A stretch of DNA of 64,000 nucleotides. It comes from Blastocystis hominis. Lineage: Eukaryota > Sar > Bigyra > Opalinata > Blastocystidae. Shown piece after piece: positions 45,997 through 58,400 of this stretch. The translations under genes were made by a program, and so were the position numbers. The notes under the pieces were generated by a model. The model saw nothing but the letters and a program-made list of their open reading frames with translations, ran no database searches and was not told the DNA's origin. The stretch spans positions 124,001 through 188,000 of the forward strand of contig NW_013171866.1 of NCBI RefSeq assembly GCF_000151665.1. The letters are read 5' to 3'. The first letter of the stretch is position 1. Every line of letters begins with the position of its first letter.

Positions 45997-47414
45997 ATGA
46001 GAAAGGTTTGTGTGGTTTTTGTGATTTTATGCATTGTATGCTAGTTTTTGAATGCTTTTCACTTTCAGAGTGTATTCAGTCTTCAAAAGACAGAAAGAGC
46101 CAACCAGAAATGTCTCTTGGAGCTGATTATGATCGTGAAGGACGAAGCTGCGTCCATCCAAAAGACTGTGTTGAGCGTGAAAGGCATTGTTGATCGTTAC
46201 TGTATTCTCGACACAGGGTCGACAGATAATACGACTGCATTAATCAAGGAGGCCTTCGGTACAACGCCAGGATCCATTTACTCGGAACCTTTTGTTGATT
46301 TCGCAACGACACGAAATAGAGTTATGGAACTTGCTGGAAAGGAGTGCCAGTACACGTTAATGCTGAGTGGAGACGAGTACCTCCGAAACGGACAGAAATA
46401 TCCAAATCACTCCTCTTTTCACTTTCCTTAACATGTTTACACTGAAATCCTATCTGGAAAAGCTGTCCAATCCCATAGGTGGTGCTGAAGTCAAGATCAA
46501 ATATGGGCAGACTTCCTATAACAGCATTCGTATCTGCAATACGGATATTGCATGGACCTACGTGGGTGTGACCCATGAGTATGTCATGTCAAACACTCCC
46601 AATACGGAAACCGTAGTGATTCCGTATAAGACTGCGGCGGATACTTTCATTCTTCATGATCTCTCTAACTTGTACCGTTTCGGCCTGCACTTTACTCTAG
46701 TGACTACGAAAAGAAAAAGAAGCGGTGGGCTCTCGATGCTCAGCTGCTCTATCAGGACTTGGTGAACAATCCTACCAATACCCGATCAGCTTTCTATCTG
46801 GCACAGGTACTTCGTTTTCCTTGTTTTCTGTTGCTAGTCGTATGATTGCTTGGATGATTTAGTAAATGCCTACAAGTACTACAATCTGAGATACGAAATG
46901 GGTGGTTGGTATGAAGAACGCTATGAATCGCTTGTGAGAATGGGTGGACTATTAGAGCGAATGGGTTACGACTGGCCCCAATGCGAATACCAGTATCTCC
47001 AGGCTTATTCGTTTCTCCCTATTCGCTCGGAGCCGCTCTACCTGATCGCCAAGCATTGGTATGAAGAGAAAATGTACGATGTGGCTTTCCTCTTTGCGTC
47101 TCGCGCCTATCAGATTCCCTTCCCCACCCAAATCCGACTCTTTATCAACCAGGACATCTACTCTTTCTAGTAGGAGCGTTGATCGTGTGCCAATGATAGC
47201 ATTCCCGAATTGTTGTCCCATATCTGTGTTCATCTTCCAGATCAAGCCGAATTGGGAATGGAGGCAACCGAGCGTTGTCTGACGCAGTACCCAGCGAACG
47301 TCGCCCTCCAGAAAAACAAGCGCTATTTCCAAAACCGCTTGTCGCAAGATTCGCCTCACCACGTTTCTCTCTCGCTTCCCAGTTCGATGGAGGCTCAATA
47401 CACTCGCCGCCATT
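45997..47414 (+). CDS. GT2-like glycosyltransferase with helical C-terminal region, poly(A)-made stop
   Basis: The N-terminal part LELIMIVKDEAASIQKTV, YCILDTGSTDNTTALI and FVDFATTRNRVMELA is the SGNxxx-type GT2 nucleotide-sugar fold seen in glycosyltransferases linked to TPR domains. The C-terminal part (AQLLYQDLVNNPTNTRSA, LVNAYKYYNLRYEMGGW, CEYQYLQAYSFLPIRSE) looks TPR-like. Introns 46006-46068, one near 46666-46694, about 46807-46837 and a 30-nt one at about 47170-47199. Near 46376-46395 the frame change would require a 19-nt intron. The end reads CAT T | TCCA TGTTTATT (motif 47419-47426), so poly(A) makes UAA after RRH. Confidence 0.7.
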
Positions 47415-47445
47415 TCCATGTTTATTCAACAAACAACCACCCGGA

Positions 47446-48965
47446 TTACGCTCCATACATCTCTCTATACTTGGTAATAGCCTCCAAATAGCTCGACAGC
47501 TCTCCACTTTGATTCAGATAGTTAATCAGCGAGTTGAGATCCACGATGCTCACGACCGGGAAGTTGTAGTCCTTCTCAATCTGCTGCACAGCGGACAAAT
47601 CGCTGTCATTTCCCTTCTCCTGGCGATTCAGCGCGATCACCAGACCGACCACCTTGCCTCCTTCCTTCTCGATGATTCCCACGCTCTCGCGTGTCGCTGT
47701 GCCCGCAGTGATCACGTCATCGATCACCAGCACGCGCTTGTCCTTCAGCGCACTGCCCACAATGCAGCCGCCCTCGCCATGGTCCTTCGCCTCCTTCCGG
47801 TTATACGCGAACTCCACGTTCCGTCCATGCGCAGCCAGCGCCGCAGCGACCGCCGCAGCGAGCGGAATGCCCTTGTACGCAGGTCCGAAGATCACGTCGA
47901 ACTCGGGCGCGCGCTCCAGAATGGTTCGGGCGTAGCTCTCCGCCACATCGAGCATATCCTGGCCCGACTTGAAGTTGCCCATGTTGAAGAAATAGGGACT
48001 CATGCGTCCACTCTTCAGCTTGAACTCGCCGAAACGCAGCACCGACGCGCGGATCGCCGCTTCGATGAACTGCTTCTGCGTGCTGCTGAGCTGGGGCTTC
48101 GGAGCCGCCGCGCGCTCCGCCAGAACGCGCTGGATCGACTCGTTGATCTGGTCGCGGTAGCGGATCGCGGTGGCGCGGGGGTCCTCAGCGCGGGAAATAC
48201 CGCGCGAAATGGGAACGATGATTCCCTTGCCGTCGTCTCGAATGGCGGCGCGGATCACATCGTCCAGATCGCCGCCCTGCGCGCCCACACCAGGAGCCAG
48301 AATCCAGATATCGGGGCAGAGCGCACGCACGTTACGCAGGGCCTAGGGGATAGATCTGAAGAACAAAGGAGCACCGTTCCGTCCGTAGCACCGACCACTA
48401 CGCCGGTTCCCCACTCGGCGGCTTTGCGAGCGAAGATCTCGTACAGGAAGCGCTCCTCGCCATCGGTGTCGCGGGTGCGGAGAATCTGGAACTCGTTCGA
48501 GCTGGGATTCGAGGTTTTGCACAGAATGAAGCAGCCGCCCCAATCTTCTTCGAGGAAAGGCTTGATAGCGTCGTAACCCATGTAGCTGTTCAGGGTCACG
48601 CCGTGGGCTCCCACCTGCTTGGCAGCCTGAGCATAGGCCTGCGCCGTCGTCGAAATATCGCCGCGCTTGACATCCAACAGAACAGGAATATCCTCCGGGA
48701 TGGTCTTTATGATCTAAGCTCAATACTAGGAAAGATTCAGTACCTCAGCGAGTGCCTCCACTCCACCGGGAATGGCCTCAAAGAAGGCAGAATTTGGTTT
48801 GTAGCAGCAAGCGACATCCTTCGTAGCCTCGATAAGGCGAGCGCAGAATGCCTTTAAACCCTCAGGAGTGTGCTCGGTCAACTCCTGTCCATGGGGGTCC
48901 AGACCAACGCAGAGAAGAGAATGACTCTTCTCGATTCGAGCATTAAGCATATCAAAGAACTTCAT
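47446..48965 (-). CDS. UMPS: UMP synthase, ODC-OPRT fusion
   Basis: Residues 1-250 are orotidine 5'-phosphate decarboxylase: HSLLCVGLDPHGQELTE, LLDVKRGDIS, VTLNSYMGYDAIKPF, LAPGVGAQGGD, with the catalytic DxKxxD in place. Residues 280-490 are orotate phosphoribosyltransferase: FKLKSGRMSPYFFNMG, VIFGPAYKGIPLA and the PRPP motif RVLVIDDVITAGTA. It carries out the last two steps of pyrimidine synthesis. The order ODC-OPRT is the reverse of the animal/plant fusion. Introns 48714-48743 and 48343-48374. Encoded TAA; TGTTTGTT (minus) at 47428-47435 abuts the plus-strand motif of the neighbour. Confidence 0.95.
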
Positions 48966-49041
48966 CGTAGTGTATTATTTTGATTTATCAGAGCATAGGA
49001 AAAGTGATTCTCTTCTGTACAAGTTTAACAAATAATGCGGA

Positions 49042-49113
49042 GCGTCAATGGTCTAATGGTTAGGATTCTACCCTTCCAAGGTAGAGGTCCGGGTTCAATT
49101 CCCGGTTGACGCA
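49042..49113 (+). tRNA. tRNA-Gly (anticodon TCC)
   Basis: Cloverleaf GCGTCAA/TTGACGC, D arm GGTCTAATGGTTAGGAT, anticodon loop CTTCCAA giving TCC, T arm CGGGTTCAATTCCCG, followed by a run of seven T. Confidence 0.95.
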
Positions 49114-49296
49114 TTTTTTTATTTCTTCTATTTTGCTGTACTTTGAATGGGTAGTATGAATGTACTGATGAGTGGATAGAAAATAGAGCAAACGTTTTAC
49201 AATATCCATTCATATTCACTCTATTGTCATCAGTCCTCCAATTCTCCTCCTGCTCAAGTGCCCACAACACTAATTGTCTCAAACAGGTCAAAATGA

Positions 49297-52280
49297 CTAT
49301 CGCTTCAGGTTACTCTGGATCTTGCTTCCTCCGCCCGTTACAACGCCCTTCTTCACAGCTCGGTTGAAGTTCGCCTGGTCCTCTTCCAGCCATCCCATCA
49401 CTTCCTTCAGCTTCTGGCTCTGCTGCTCATCGATCTCTCTCTTCTCCGCATCTCTCATCTACATTCAATTCATCTCCCTTCTTTACTTCCGAAATCACCT
49501 CCGCCTCTCTTCTCATCTCTCTCTCCACACCTCTCTTCTCTCTCTTCACCTGCTTCAGCAACTCGCGTTTGCGAATATGCTCCTTGTTGGGATGCAGCAC
49601 CTTGCCAGGAACGAAGTCCTGCTCATACGAAGGAGCCTTCAATGAAAACAATCACACACTCTTACGAAGGACACATACACCGGTCTCAGCACTTCGGCCT
49701 GGAGAGGAATGTGCTTGCGATGATTCAGAGTGTTGGTGAGGACAGACACGATCTGGTCGACCGTTTCTTGAGCCTTCACGGCTTGGAACGAGCCTTTTTC
49801 TTGGGCGATGAACCGCAAGAGCGTGCTGAGAATCGGCCGGAAGTAGACGAGAGCGGCGGGGTTGGAAGCGTTCGACTCCAGCAGACTTGACACAATGCGG
49901 AATCTACGTTAAACAAAGAGAGAATGAAAGGAACAGAGAGGCTTGAAGCTTCGAAATGGGAATGGACTCTATGGATGCGTCCGCCAAATCGGTGAGTGTG
50001 ATCTACACGCTCGTAGCAAGCAAACAAACAAACTGTTTCTTCTGAATCGCTCTGCTCCTTAAACTTCAACTCTACAATTCATCGATTCTCGCTCTATTAC
50101 CCAGCTTCGAAGCGGCCGACGAGCTCTTTCGCAGCAATCTATTCTCAACGCAGCAATCCGCATCGTACACAAGCTCGCAAACAATCGGCAGCGCGGCGTA
50201 CACTTCGGGGACAAACCGGCCGCTCGCCGAGCTGTAATCCGCCAGGATCGCCAGAATCACCTCCGCAATCACGACGTCTCGCACACTCTTGATTTTGCAT
50301 TCCAGCAACGTCTATATGAGAGAAAGCTTGCAGCACTACGCGCCCAAGCAACAAGAGAGCAGGCTGAATGAAGTTGTGGCGGAAGTCTGTGGCCGAGAAG
50401 AGATTGAGCACGAGCTGAAGCAGCAGAACATCGGAAACGCGAGGATACCCGGTGGTCTAAACGGAATCAACCCACAAGGAAATAAACGTTCAGCATTCGC
50501 GTCTGGATTCGTGTGAGAATGTCCGTCCAAATGATGTGGACGTTCGATTCAATGTAAGGAAGCATCGCCATTAAGCAGCCCTGGACGCAGTCCAACACAT
50601 AGGGCGTTAAGCAGTTCTGCGAGAAATAAGCGTCTACCAGTCCCACGACGTTTCGGTAGAACTACAAGTCAATGGGCGGAGGAAAACGTGCATTGATGAA
50701 ATTTCCCTTTTCGTCCTTGTTCACATTGGGATTGTTGTTTTTAATGATTCGAGAGAGAATCAGGTGGATCGAGTCATCGTTCGCGACATATTCGTTCAGC
50801 AATTCGCACAACTCTCCGATGCTACACGATCAAACCAATTATTATTCAAAGAACAAACCTGCGAGGAATGGGAATAATAAACGGAATCTCGCTCTTCGCG
50901 TTCTTTATCATTTCAGCTCGCTCCTGCTTTTCCTTCTGAATCGCTTTCTATTCATCACGCTCAACTCCCTCTTCTCACAATCGTCTCCTTTCTCGATTCC
51001 TTCTTTGGAGCCGGTTCCGCTTCATCGCCAAACAGAAGCGCATAATCCTCATCATAGTCCTTCGCTGTGGCCTCCAGCGTGCTTCCTGCTGCTGCATCCT
51101 GGTCAATCGCATCCAAAACCTCGTCTTCGTACGACTTTCGTTTCTACAATGAACCCAACAAACCGTCCATACAATCACCGATTCTTCCTGGATATCACCA
51201 GTGTCTCGTCCTTTCGAGGGAGCAATGCCGTGCATTCGCTCTTCTCTCTCCTTCTCCAGTTTCTCCAGTTTCTCCTTTTCCTCCTTATCAACTGCATCTC
51301 ACTCGACCCTCTCAATCCTCACTCTCTTCTTGCGTCTTCTGTCTATCAGAAGCCTTTCCCTTCGCAGCGTTCACCATCTCCGCGGTCAATCGGTCGTATT
51401 CCTGATCCTTCTCCGACTGAACGATCTCCGGCTTCTTTGTTTTATCCGTCGTGTTGAAGGATAGCAAACTGTGCAAATCGTCCATCATCGCATCCACGTT
51501 TTCGATTTCCGCCTCCAACGCCTCCGCCTCAATTCGACGTTGCTCGCGATAGAGCTTGCTCTTCTCGATAATCTGCGTTTAACAAACGGATTCACGCGTA
51601 CCTCCATCATGATTTCTTTGTGGGTTCGAGGACGATCCGGATTCTCGGAATCCTTCTTGAAGCTCGTTTTCATGAAGACATCGGAATTCATGGCTCCTTC
51701 CTCGTCGTCTTCGTCATTGTCAATCTCTTCGTGAAGCTTCTTAAAGTCGTCTTCAACTAGAGGTAAGATGAGGAATGACTCGCACTTTCCAGCGATTTTC
51801 CCTTATGGGTAAGGAGCTCTTCCTCTTCGTCTCCTAAGGCAAACTTCTCGCGCTTTAGCTGCTTCTTGCGCTGGATTTCCATCTTCTTAAACATCTTCTG
51901 CTCCTCCGTCATTGTTTGCAAATTTTCTGCTGAACCGAAACGACTAGAAGTCATATCACTCCAATTCTAAAACCGGTCCTTAAAGATGTTTTTCTTTGTT
52001 TGTTTCTCATAATCCTCGCCAATAGCGTGCTGCCTCTGTGTCAGTGACTATCGTGGAGGGTAATTATTAAAAGTACTTTGGCATTTGAAACAATGAGGTT
52101 CCGATTATTACCCTTTACATTTCTTCCAATAACACTAGAGAATAACAACCGAATGAGGTACTTTACGTTGTATGAGGGCTTTTGTTTTTTCGCATTTCGT
52201 ATGGATTTGACTCAATGCTAAAAGTGACCAAGAAAATAATCCACCAACCGTTTCTGGATATCAGAAGCAGACGATTTCAT
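49297..52280 (-). CDS. NOP14: NOP14/UTP2 nucleolar protein
   Basis: Assembled from short exons: MKSSASDIQKRIESNPYEMR, TVIGRNVKGNNRNLI, SLTQRQHAIGEDYEK and KNIFKDRRFGSAEN match the Nop14 N-terminus (NPFE, VLGRK, RDKRFGE). Next come LGDEEEELLTHKGKSL, RTHKEIMMEVI, a DYALLFG-like acidic segment and charged linkers. The helical middle (52.0-49.9 kb) is followed by the end RKRELLKQVKREKRGVERE and MRREAEMRDAEKREIDEQQ. Nop14 is part of the small subunit processome. At least ten introns of about 27-40 nt; those between 49.9 and 51.2 kb are not all placed. Encoded TAG at 49297. Confidence 0.85.
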
Positions 52281-52394
52281 TCCAGTGCGCATCTAGCAGT
52301 TGATGTCGACTATAAACAGCCTACCTTTTTCGCAATCACCTTTTTCTTTCCATTTCCAACCATTTTTGTGAAAAAAAGTAGACTGGAGTGATAA
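52281..52394. promoter_or_regulatory. Divergent promoter region, NOP14 / RPL7
   Basis: Only 114 bp separate the two start codons, so both ribosome-related genes must share this stretch. No named element recognised. Confidence 0.5.
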
Positions 52395-53599
52395 ATGGCT
52401 GAAAAGAGGTAGGAAAAGGTGTATAAAAACCCGATCAGACAAAAATGGATAATTGGGATTGGTTTTGGTTTAGGAAATCATTCGAGTTGTGTTGAAGTTT
52501 TGTATATGAATGTTTCTAGAGAATAATGATGTGATTTGGTTGACTGTAGAGTAACAGTATGGTATATGATACTGACTATTGCGTTTTCAGTGATGGTAAC
52601 CAATTTCAAAAGTAGTTTGTTGTGAATGAGAGTGTTTTGGATAAACCGGGATGTTCGTTAAATAGCGATCCAAATGATATATATGCATACAATACTATTA
52701 AATGCTTATGCTAGATTGTTCTCGTCGGTTTTTTATTTGAACAATGATGGTTTTGGAATTACTGCTATTTTTGTCTGTATAACTGTTTTGAAAGTATATG
52801 AAAGGAATTGAAACTACGGTTTAACTGCTTTCCTCAAAGATATAGACATTCTAGCAAGAATCGTTGGATTTGGGTTTTGCAAAATATATTTAGTTCTGAA
52901 TCTGTGGCTCTGAAGCAACGCCGTGATGAGAAGCTGAAGGCTGCCGCTGAGAAGTATGCTGCTAACCTTGAGAAGGCCGAGCAGGTCAAGAGAGAGGCGA
53001 TGGTGAAGTGCACTGAGCAGTACTACAAGGAGTACGCCCAGGTGAAGGCTGATCTGATTGCCCAGAGAAGAGATGCCCACAACAACGGTCATCTGTTCTG
53101 TGAGGGAGAAGGCCGTCTGGCGATCGTTGTGCGTATTCGTGGTATCAACCAGTGCTCTCCGAAGGTGAAGAAGACCCTGCGTCTGCTTCGTCTGCGCCAG
53201 ATCCACAACGCCGTGTTCGTGCGTCTGAACAAGGCTACGATGGAGATGCTGCGTCTGGTGGAGCCCTACATCGCCTACGGTTACCCCAACCTGAAGCTGG
53301 TGCGTTCTCTGATCTACAAGCGTGGCTATGCTAAGCTGAACAAGCAGCGCGTTCCTCTGATGCTGAACGAGCAGATTGAGCAGGTGCTCGGCAAGTTCGG
53401 CATTGTGTCTGTGGAGGATCTGATCCACGAGATCTACACTGTGGGACCCCACTTCAAGGAGGCGAACAACTTCCTGTGGCCCTTCAAGCTGAACAGCCCC
53501 AACGGCGGATTCTCGAAGAAGCTGCGTCACTTCAACGAGGGAGGTGACTACGGTAACCACGAGGTGCTGATTGGCAAGCTGGTGAACAGAATGATCTAA
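52395..53599 (+). CDS. RPL7: 60S ribosomal protein L7 (uL30)
   Basis: First exon MAEKS (ATG at 52395), then a 485-nt intron (52409-52893), and one large exon: [74 protein letters not shown] and the end [11 protein letters not shown]. This is the eukaryotic L7 with the uL30 fold. The intron is the longest clear one in the window. Encoded TAA followed by a duplicated poly(A)-type motif. Confidence 0.95.
52409..52893 (+). other. Long first intron of RPL7, possible snoRNA host
   Basis: At 52527-52573 the plus strand has AATGATGTG (C-box-like) and later ATACTGACT (D-box-like), with GTGATGG further on. The flanking stem is weak. A C/D snoRNA is possible but not shown. Confidence 0.25.
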
Positions 53600-53628
53600 G
53601 AGAGAGAGTTATGGTAAGAACGATATGA

Positions 53629-53690
53629 GTGAGTTGTTTGTTTGAAATGCCACTGTGTTGTTTGTTTGAAATGCCACTGTGTTGTTTGGG
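53629..53690 (+). repeat. Tandem duplication carrying the poly(A) motif
   Basis: Two and a half copies of a 26-bp unit GTTGTTTGTTTGAAATGCCA(CTGTGT), each with TGTTTGTT, lie 30-90 nt after the RPL7 stop. Confidence 0.88.
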
Positions 53691-53799
53691 TTTCTTTGGA
53701 ATCCAATAGGTAAGTAATCGAGTTTAAATATAATAGAAGATAATAAAATAGGATACAAATAGATTTATTCGTATGTAATGAAAAAAAGGAAAAGAGAAG

Positions 53800-53872
53800 C
53801 GCCCACCGGGGGGCTCGAACCCCCGACCACCAGGTTAAGAGCCTGGCGCTCTACCGACTGAGCTAGACGGGC
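53800..53872 (-). tRNA. tRNA-Lys (anticodon CTT)
   Basis: Minus strand: acceptor GCCCGTC/GGTGGGC, D arm AGCTCAGTCGGTAGAGC, anticodon loop CTCTTAA giving CTT, T arm CGGGGGTTCGAGCCCCC. T-rich run downstream. Confidence 0.95.
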
Positions 53873-53921
53873 TTGTTTATCCCCGAAAAACGTTGCTTAT
53901 ACAACAAACATGTCACATAGC

Positions 53922-54253
53922 TTAAGGCTGAATAATGCGCATATTTTGAGCAGTATTGTTATGAGAAGGTTGCAATTTAGGAGATGGCTTGTTCATGGCG
54001 TGATTCGCAATCTCGCGACGTTCTCGCCTTTCATCAGCATCAACGACATTCTGGTTCATAATAATAGCATCTGCTGCATTTTGATTACCCATGAGAAGGG
54101 ACTTTGATCTAAAACTAAGGATCCAACCAGAATAACATACTCAGGCGCGCCTTTCTTTTGTAAGTCAACATGATTTCCTGGTTTTGTTCGAGCTCCACCA
54201 ACCATCGTAGCCGGCTCAGCTCCTGCGTTCTTCGCAGATTCTATTGGATCCAT
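53922..54253 (-). CDS. Small unknown protein, about 100 residues
   Basis: MDPIESAKNAGAEPATMVGG, a short intron starting GTATGTTATTC, then LLMGNQNAADAIIMNQN, ERREIANHAMNKPSPKLQ and the end NMRIIQP with TAA, followed by ACATGTTTGTT. Polar and low in hydrophobics. There is a faint likeness to the short DAP1 family at the C-terminus, too weak to name it. Confidence 0.5.
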
Positions 54254-55423
54254 CTACAATAAAGGACCAGAAAGCAAGATTTACTAGTTTGAAGAAAAAT
54301 ATGAAGAAAGATCTGAAGGCAGTTTCATAGAAAAGATTCTAGAAAAAGAAACCGGATTCGTTAGAACAGATCCATTCCAATATATTAGATTAGATGGGCG
54401 TGCTCCGAATTGAGTGTATGAGAAAGTACTTTTTGATAGAATGATATGGATATTTTTGAGAAGTGATGAGATTAGGTGAATGGAATAGCCTGTTGGCTTG
54501 CTAAATGATGTTAAAATAAATAGATAGGACAGTGATAGTAATTGTTTAGAACGAAAGAGAGGAGATTGTTGAAAGCCTCAACCTCTTCGCTTTATTGTCA
54601 CTAATTTGTTTAACTACTAACGGAAATATATGGATTGATAAGTACATTGTTCGTCAAATGCCAGATAGATAAATTCCAGTATGAATGCAATATTGCAAGA
54701 ACAAATGAAAGAAAGAACGGTAATAGTGTATGTTCCCAATAAGTCATCTATTCAAAGGGTAAATAGACTCGATTAGTAAATGCAGTTGTTTTGAATATCT
54801 TTATAGTTAATCTATTAACATTCTATATGTCTGCTGCTAATAGAATAAAATATTATAGAAAAACCAAAAAATAGTCATACTTTACTAAAACAGAACAGAA
54901 GATTATCGGAGTGACAAGAAAGCAAACTTTTTAATAAATATACTGTAGAGTTAAGAGTAGGAAGTACTTAGATATCTCATTCGAGTTCTACAATTGAGCA
55001 AACACACAAGTATGTAAAGAAGAGCAATCTTCACAACGAAAGGGTGTGAGCACTATGCATCCAATAAAAAACAGAAAATAGATAACTACTGCATACAGAA
55101 CTCAGCACGATTCACAATTCACCAAAGGGTTTTTCATTTTAATGGGTAATCGAACCTACAGGTGAAGTAGTGAATTCAATAATCGATCATATGGAAATTA
55201 TCAGAAATAATAAAAAAGGAAAGGAAATAGTAAAGAACTAATGAGGCAGTCAAAAGATAAGTGATGGTAATATACTATCCAACATGCATTACAATAGGAA
55301 TATTATAATTAAAACAAAATAGAATAATGGAGGGCAAATAGATGAGGAATGTAAAGTAGTTAAAATGCATATATGATTATTATAAATTAAAAACGTTACT
55401 TAGCTAATAACACTATTATTGAT
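54254..55423. other. AT-rich intergenic stretch, no gene seen
   Basis: About 1.2 kb of strongly A+T-rich sequence without coding character, upstream of the second MORN-LRR locus. Confidence 0.6.
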
Positions 55424-58400
55424 TTGAATTCAATCATAAATGGAGATATTGAGGTCATTGAGTCAGGTTCACATCAATATAATAGCAAAACTTGTAAAAA
55501 CAACAGTATAGATACTTGGTGGGAATGCAATGTTGCTGAGCAATTTCCCGTTAAGATTGCCAAGGGGGCACATGGATCAGTTGATGTTGAAGTAGGTAAG
55601 CCTCATACAGGTTGCACCATAAGAACTACAATAATAAACTCAAAAATGAATGGCAAATCAAGTATTTATTCATACAGAAATGTGTTGATGGCAAATTTGA
55701 CTTTTGTGGATGGAGTAGCTTCAGGACCTTGTACAATATATGATGATGGATATTTATTCTTTTCTGGTTATTTGAAGAATGATTATCGAGAGGGCAGAGG
55801 AAAAGAGTATGATAGAAATGGAAATCTGATATCTGATGGATTTTATTCAAAAGGCAAGAAACTCAATATAAAACCATCAAAAGAAATGGGAAAAGGATAT
55901 TGGGAAGAATATGATGAAAATGATAAATTGATTCGAATTTGTCAAAAAGATGATTTCGGAAACTACTTAGGATTTTGTTATTATTTTGAAAATGATTATT
56001 TGAATCGATTAACTCACTTTGAAAATGGTTCTAATACAACATATAGTGGATTATTCAAGTTATATGATGAGCCTCATAAGAAATGGTTTGAAGGTTATTT
56101 TGAAAATGGATATCGAGAAGGCAGAGGTAAAGAGTATGATAGAAATGGAAATTTAATATCTGATGGATTTTATTCAAAAGGCAAGAAACTCAATATAAAA
56201 CCATCAAAAGAAATGGGAAAAGGATATTGGGAAGAATATGATGAAAATGATAAATTGATTCGAATTTGTCAAATAGATAATAATGGCATTTATAATGGTA
56301 TATGCTATTTATACAAAGATGAAAAAATAAGACGAATAAGCATCTGGAAGGATGGCAAAGAAGTGACATTGCTAAAACAATTTAGCGACGATATTATGAC
56401 CGAATATAAGAATGGTCACGTAGTGTATGAGGGAGGATTTCTTGATTCTGTAATATACAGTTATCCTAGAAATGGAGTCGGAGAAGAATTGGATGAAGAC
56501 GGGAAAACAAGAATCTTCAAAGGAAATTACAAAAATGGTAAACGTCATGGAAGAGGCTCTATATATAAAAATGGAATGGTATGTAATGAAACAGACTGGG
56601 TGATGGATTACAGAATCAATGAATTATGGGCTATTCAGTCAGTTATTATACTATCTATGTTATTGTTCATAAGTCTTAGCTTCTTAGTTCCTTGGAACAT
56701 TTGTTCTTATTTGTTAGCTGTTGTACTGTTGGTTTTATCGATTCTTTGGATATGTCAAGAGAAGTTCAAAAATCAAGTGAGTCCTGTTTTAGATTTTGAG
56801 AATGCAGTTGAGTTATTTATCGAGAAATTCATGGTTGCAAACAACAAAGATATAAATAGGAACTTTAATGCAAAAGAATTAGGTAGAAACGTCATCCATA
56901 ATTTGTTTTCATTCTTATTTTTCGTTTGGATTATTGCTGGTATTATTATTATAGCGAAAAGAATGCACTATCTGCTTTATGAAGGACCACATGGTATTTT
57001 TTATGAACAAGAGTCTTATATTGTTGGGTCAAGATATGGAGACATTTTACTGCGTTTTACTATCACTAATTATCCCAATCTAAAGTTAATCAATATTGGG
57101 GATGAATGCTTTACAGAAGCAAAAGAGTTTATCATATATAATTTACAGAATTTGCAGAGTTTGAAAATCGGATCAAATTCGTTTACTATGTTCAAAAATG
57201 GATTTGGTAATGATGTATCGAAATCATTTCATATAATAAATTGTGAATCATTAAAATCTATTGAGATTGGAGAATATAGTTTCAGTGATTATGGTGGACA
57301 ATTTGAATTGAAGAATCTGTCACAATTACAGTCTATTCAAATCGGCCATATAAATTCGAATTCATATAATTTCTATTCATCATCATTCATAATTCAAAGT
57401 AATCTTATGATATCGAACTCATTAACGCTAAAGATATGCCAAATATTAAGTCTATAGTATTAGGAGATCATTCATTTCAGTTATCTTTGTATACGATATT
57501 TAAAAGTATATGTTTTGATTGATGATAATATTCTTTAGATGTACCCAAATTGATGTCAATCCAATTAGGACATTATTCGCTGTTGGGTCAATGGGGAAAT
57601 GATGATTGTCTTTTAATATTGAGTCGTATATTATTTATGTAATGATTTTTTTATATTATTATAGATCTTCCAAAATTAAAATCGATTTCATCACTAGGAT
57701 ATTCACTATGGTCACCTCGTAGAGTTATAATGAAAGGTATATTATGTTAATTAAAGAGTAGTATTATTGTATAGATATTCCAAATTGTCAAACAGTTAAA
57801 CTGGATAAAGCATTGAAGTATGTTGCTTTTTCTTCGATTACTTCTTCAAGTATAAGGCACGTTGTAATTATGATACATATAGATATTCATTCCAATTTAC
57901 GATCTATTATTGAAAATCGATCAATTCCTTCAGGATTTTCCACTTGTTCATATTTATCAGAATTATCAATGTCATATTCAAAATCATTATACATCCCTTA
58001 CTACGAATGTAATTCCGAATCATTGACAATATTTGATATGAGTGCATTCAAGAATATAAAACATATTTCTATAGCTGGCTATAACTTTCAATATACGAAA
58101 AGATTTTTACTCCATGACTTGTATAAACTACAACATATAACAATTGGATTTAGTTCGTTTACCCAGGCAATGAATGGTTTTGGCAAGGATGAATCGAAAT
58201 CATTCCACATATTGAATTGTGAATCATTGGAATCGATTGAAATTGGTCAATTTAGTTTCAGTGATTTTGCTGGAGACTTTGAATTGAAGAATCTACCACA
58301 ATTACAATCCATTCAAATTGGCATAACTTGGAGTGATTCATACAATTTTTATTATTCTTCATTTGTGATTCAAGGTATTGATATGACTTGATTTATATAA

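Noticed and set aside
47275-48576. 433-codon plus-strand ORF
   Set aside because: It is antisense to UMPS, whose active-site motifs are unambiguous.
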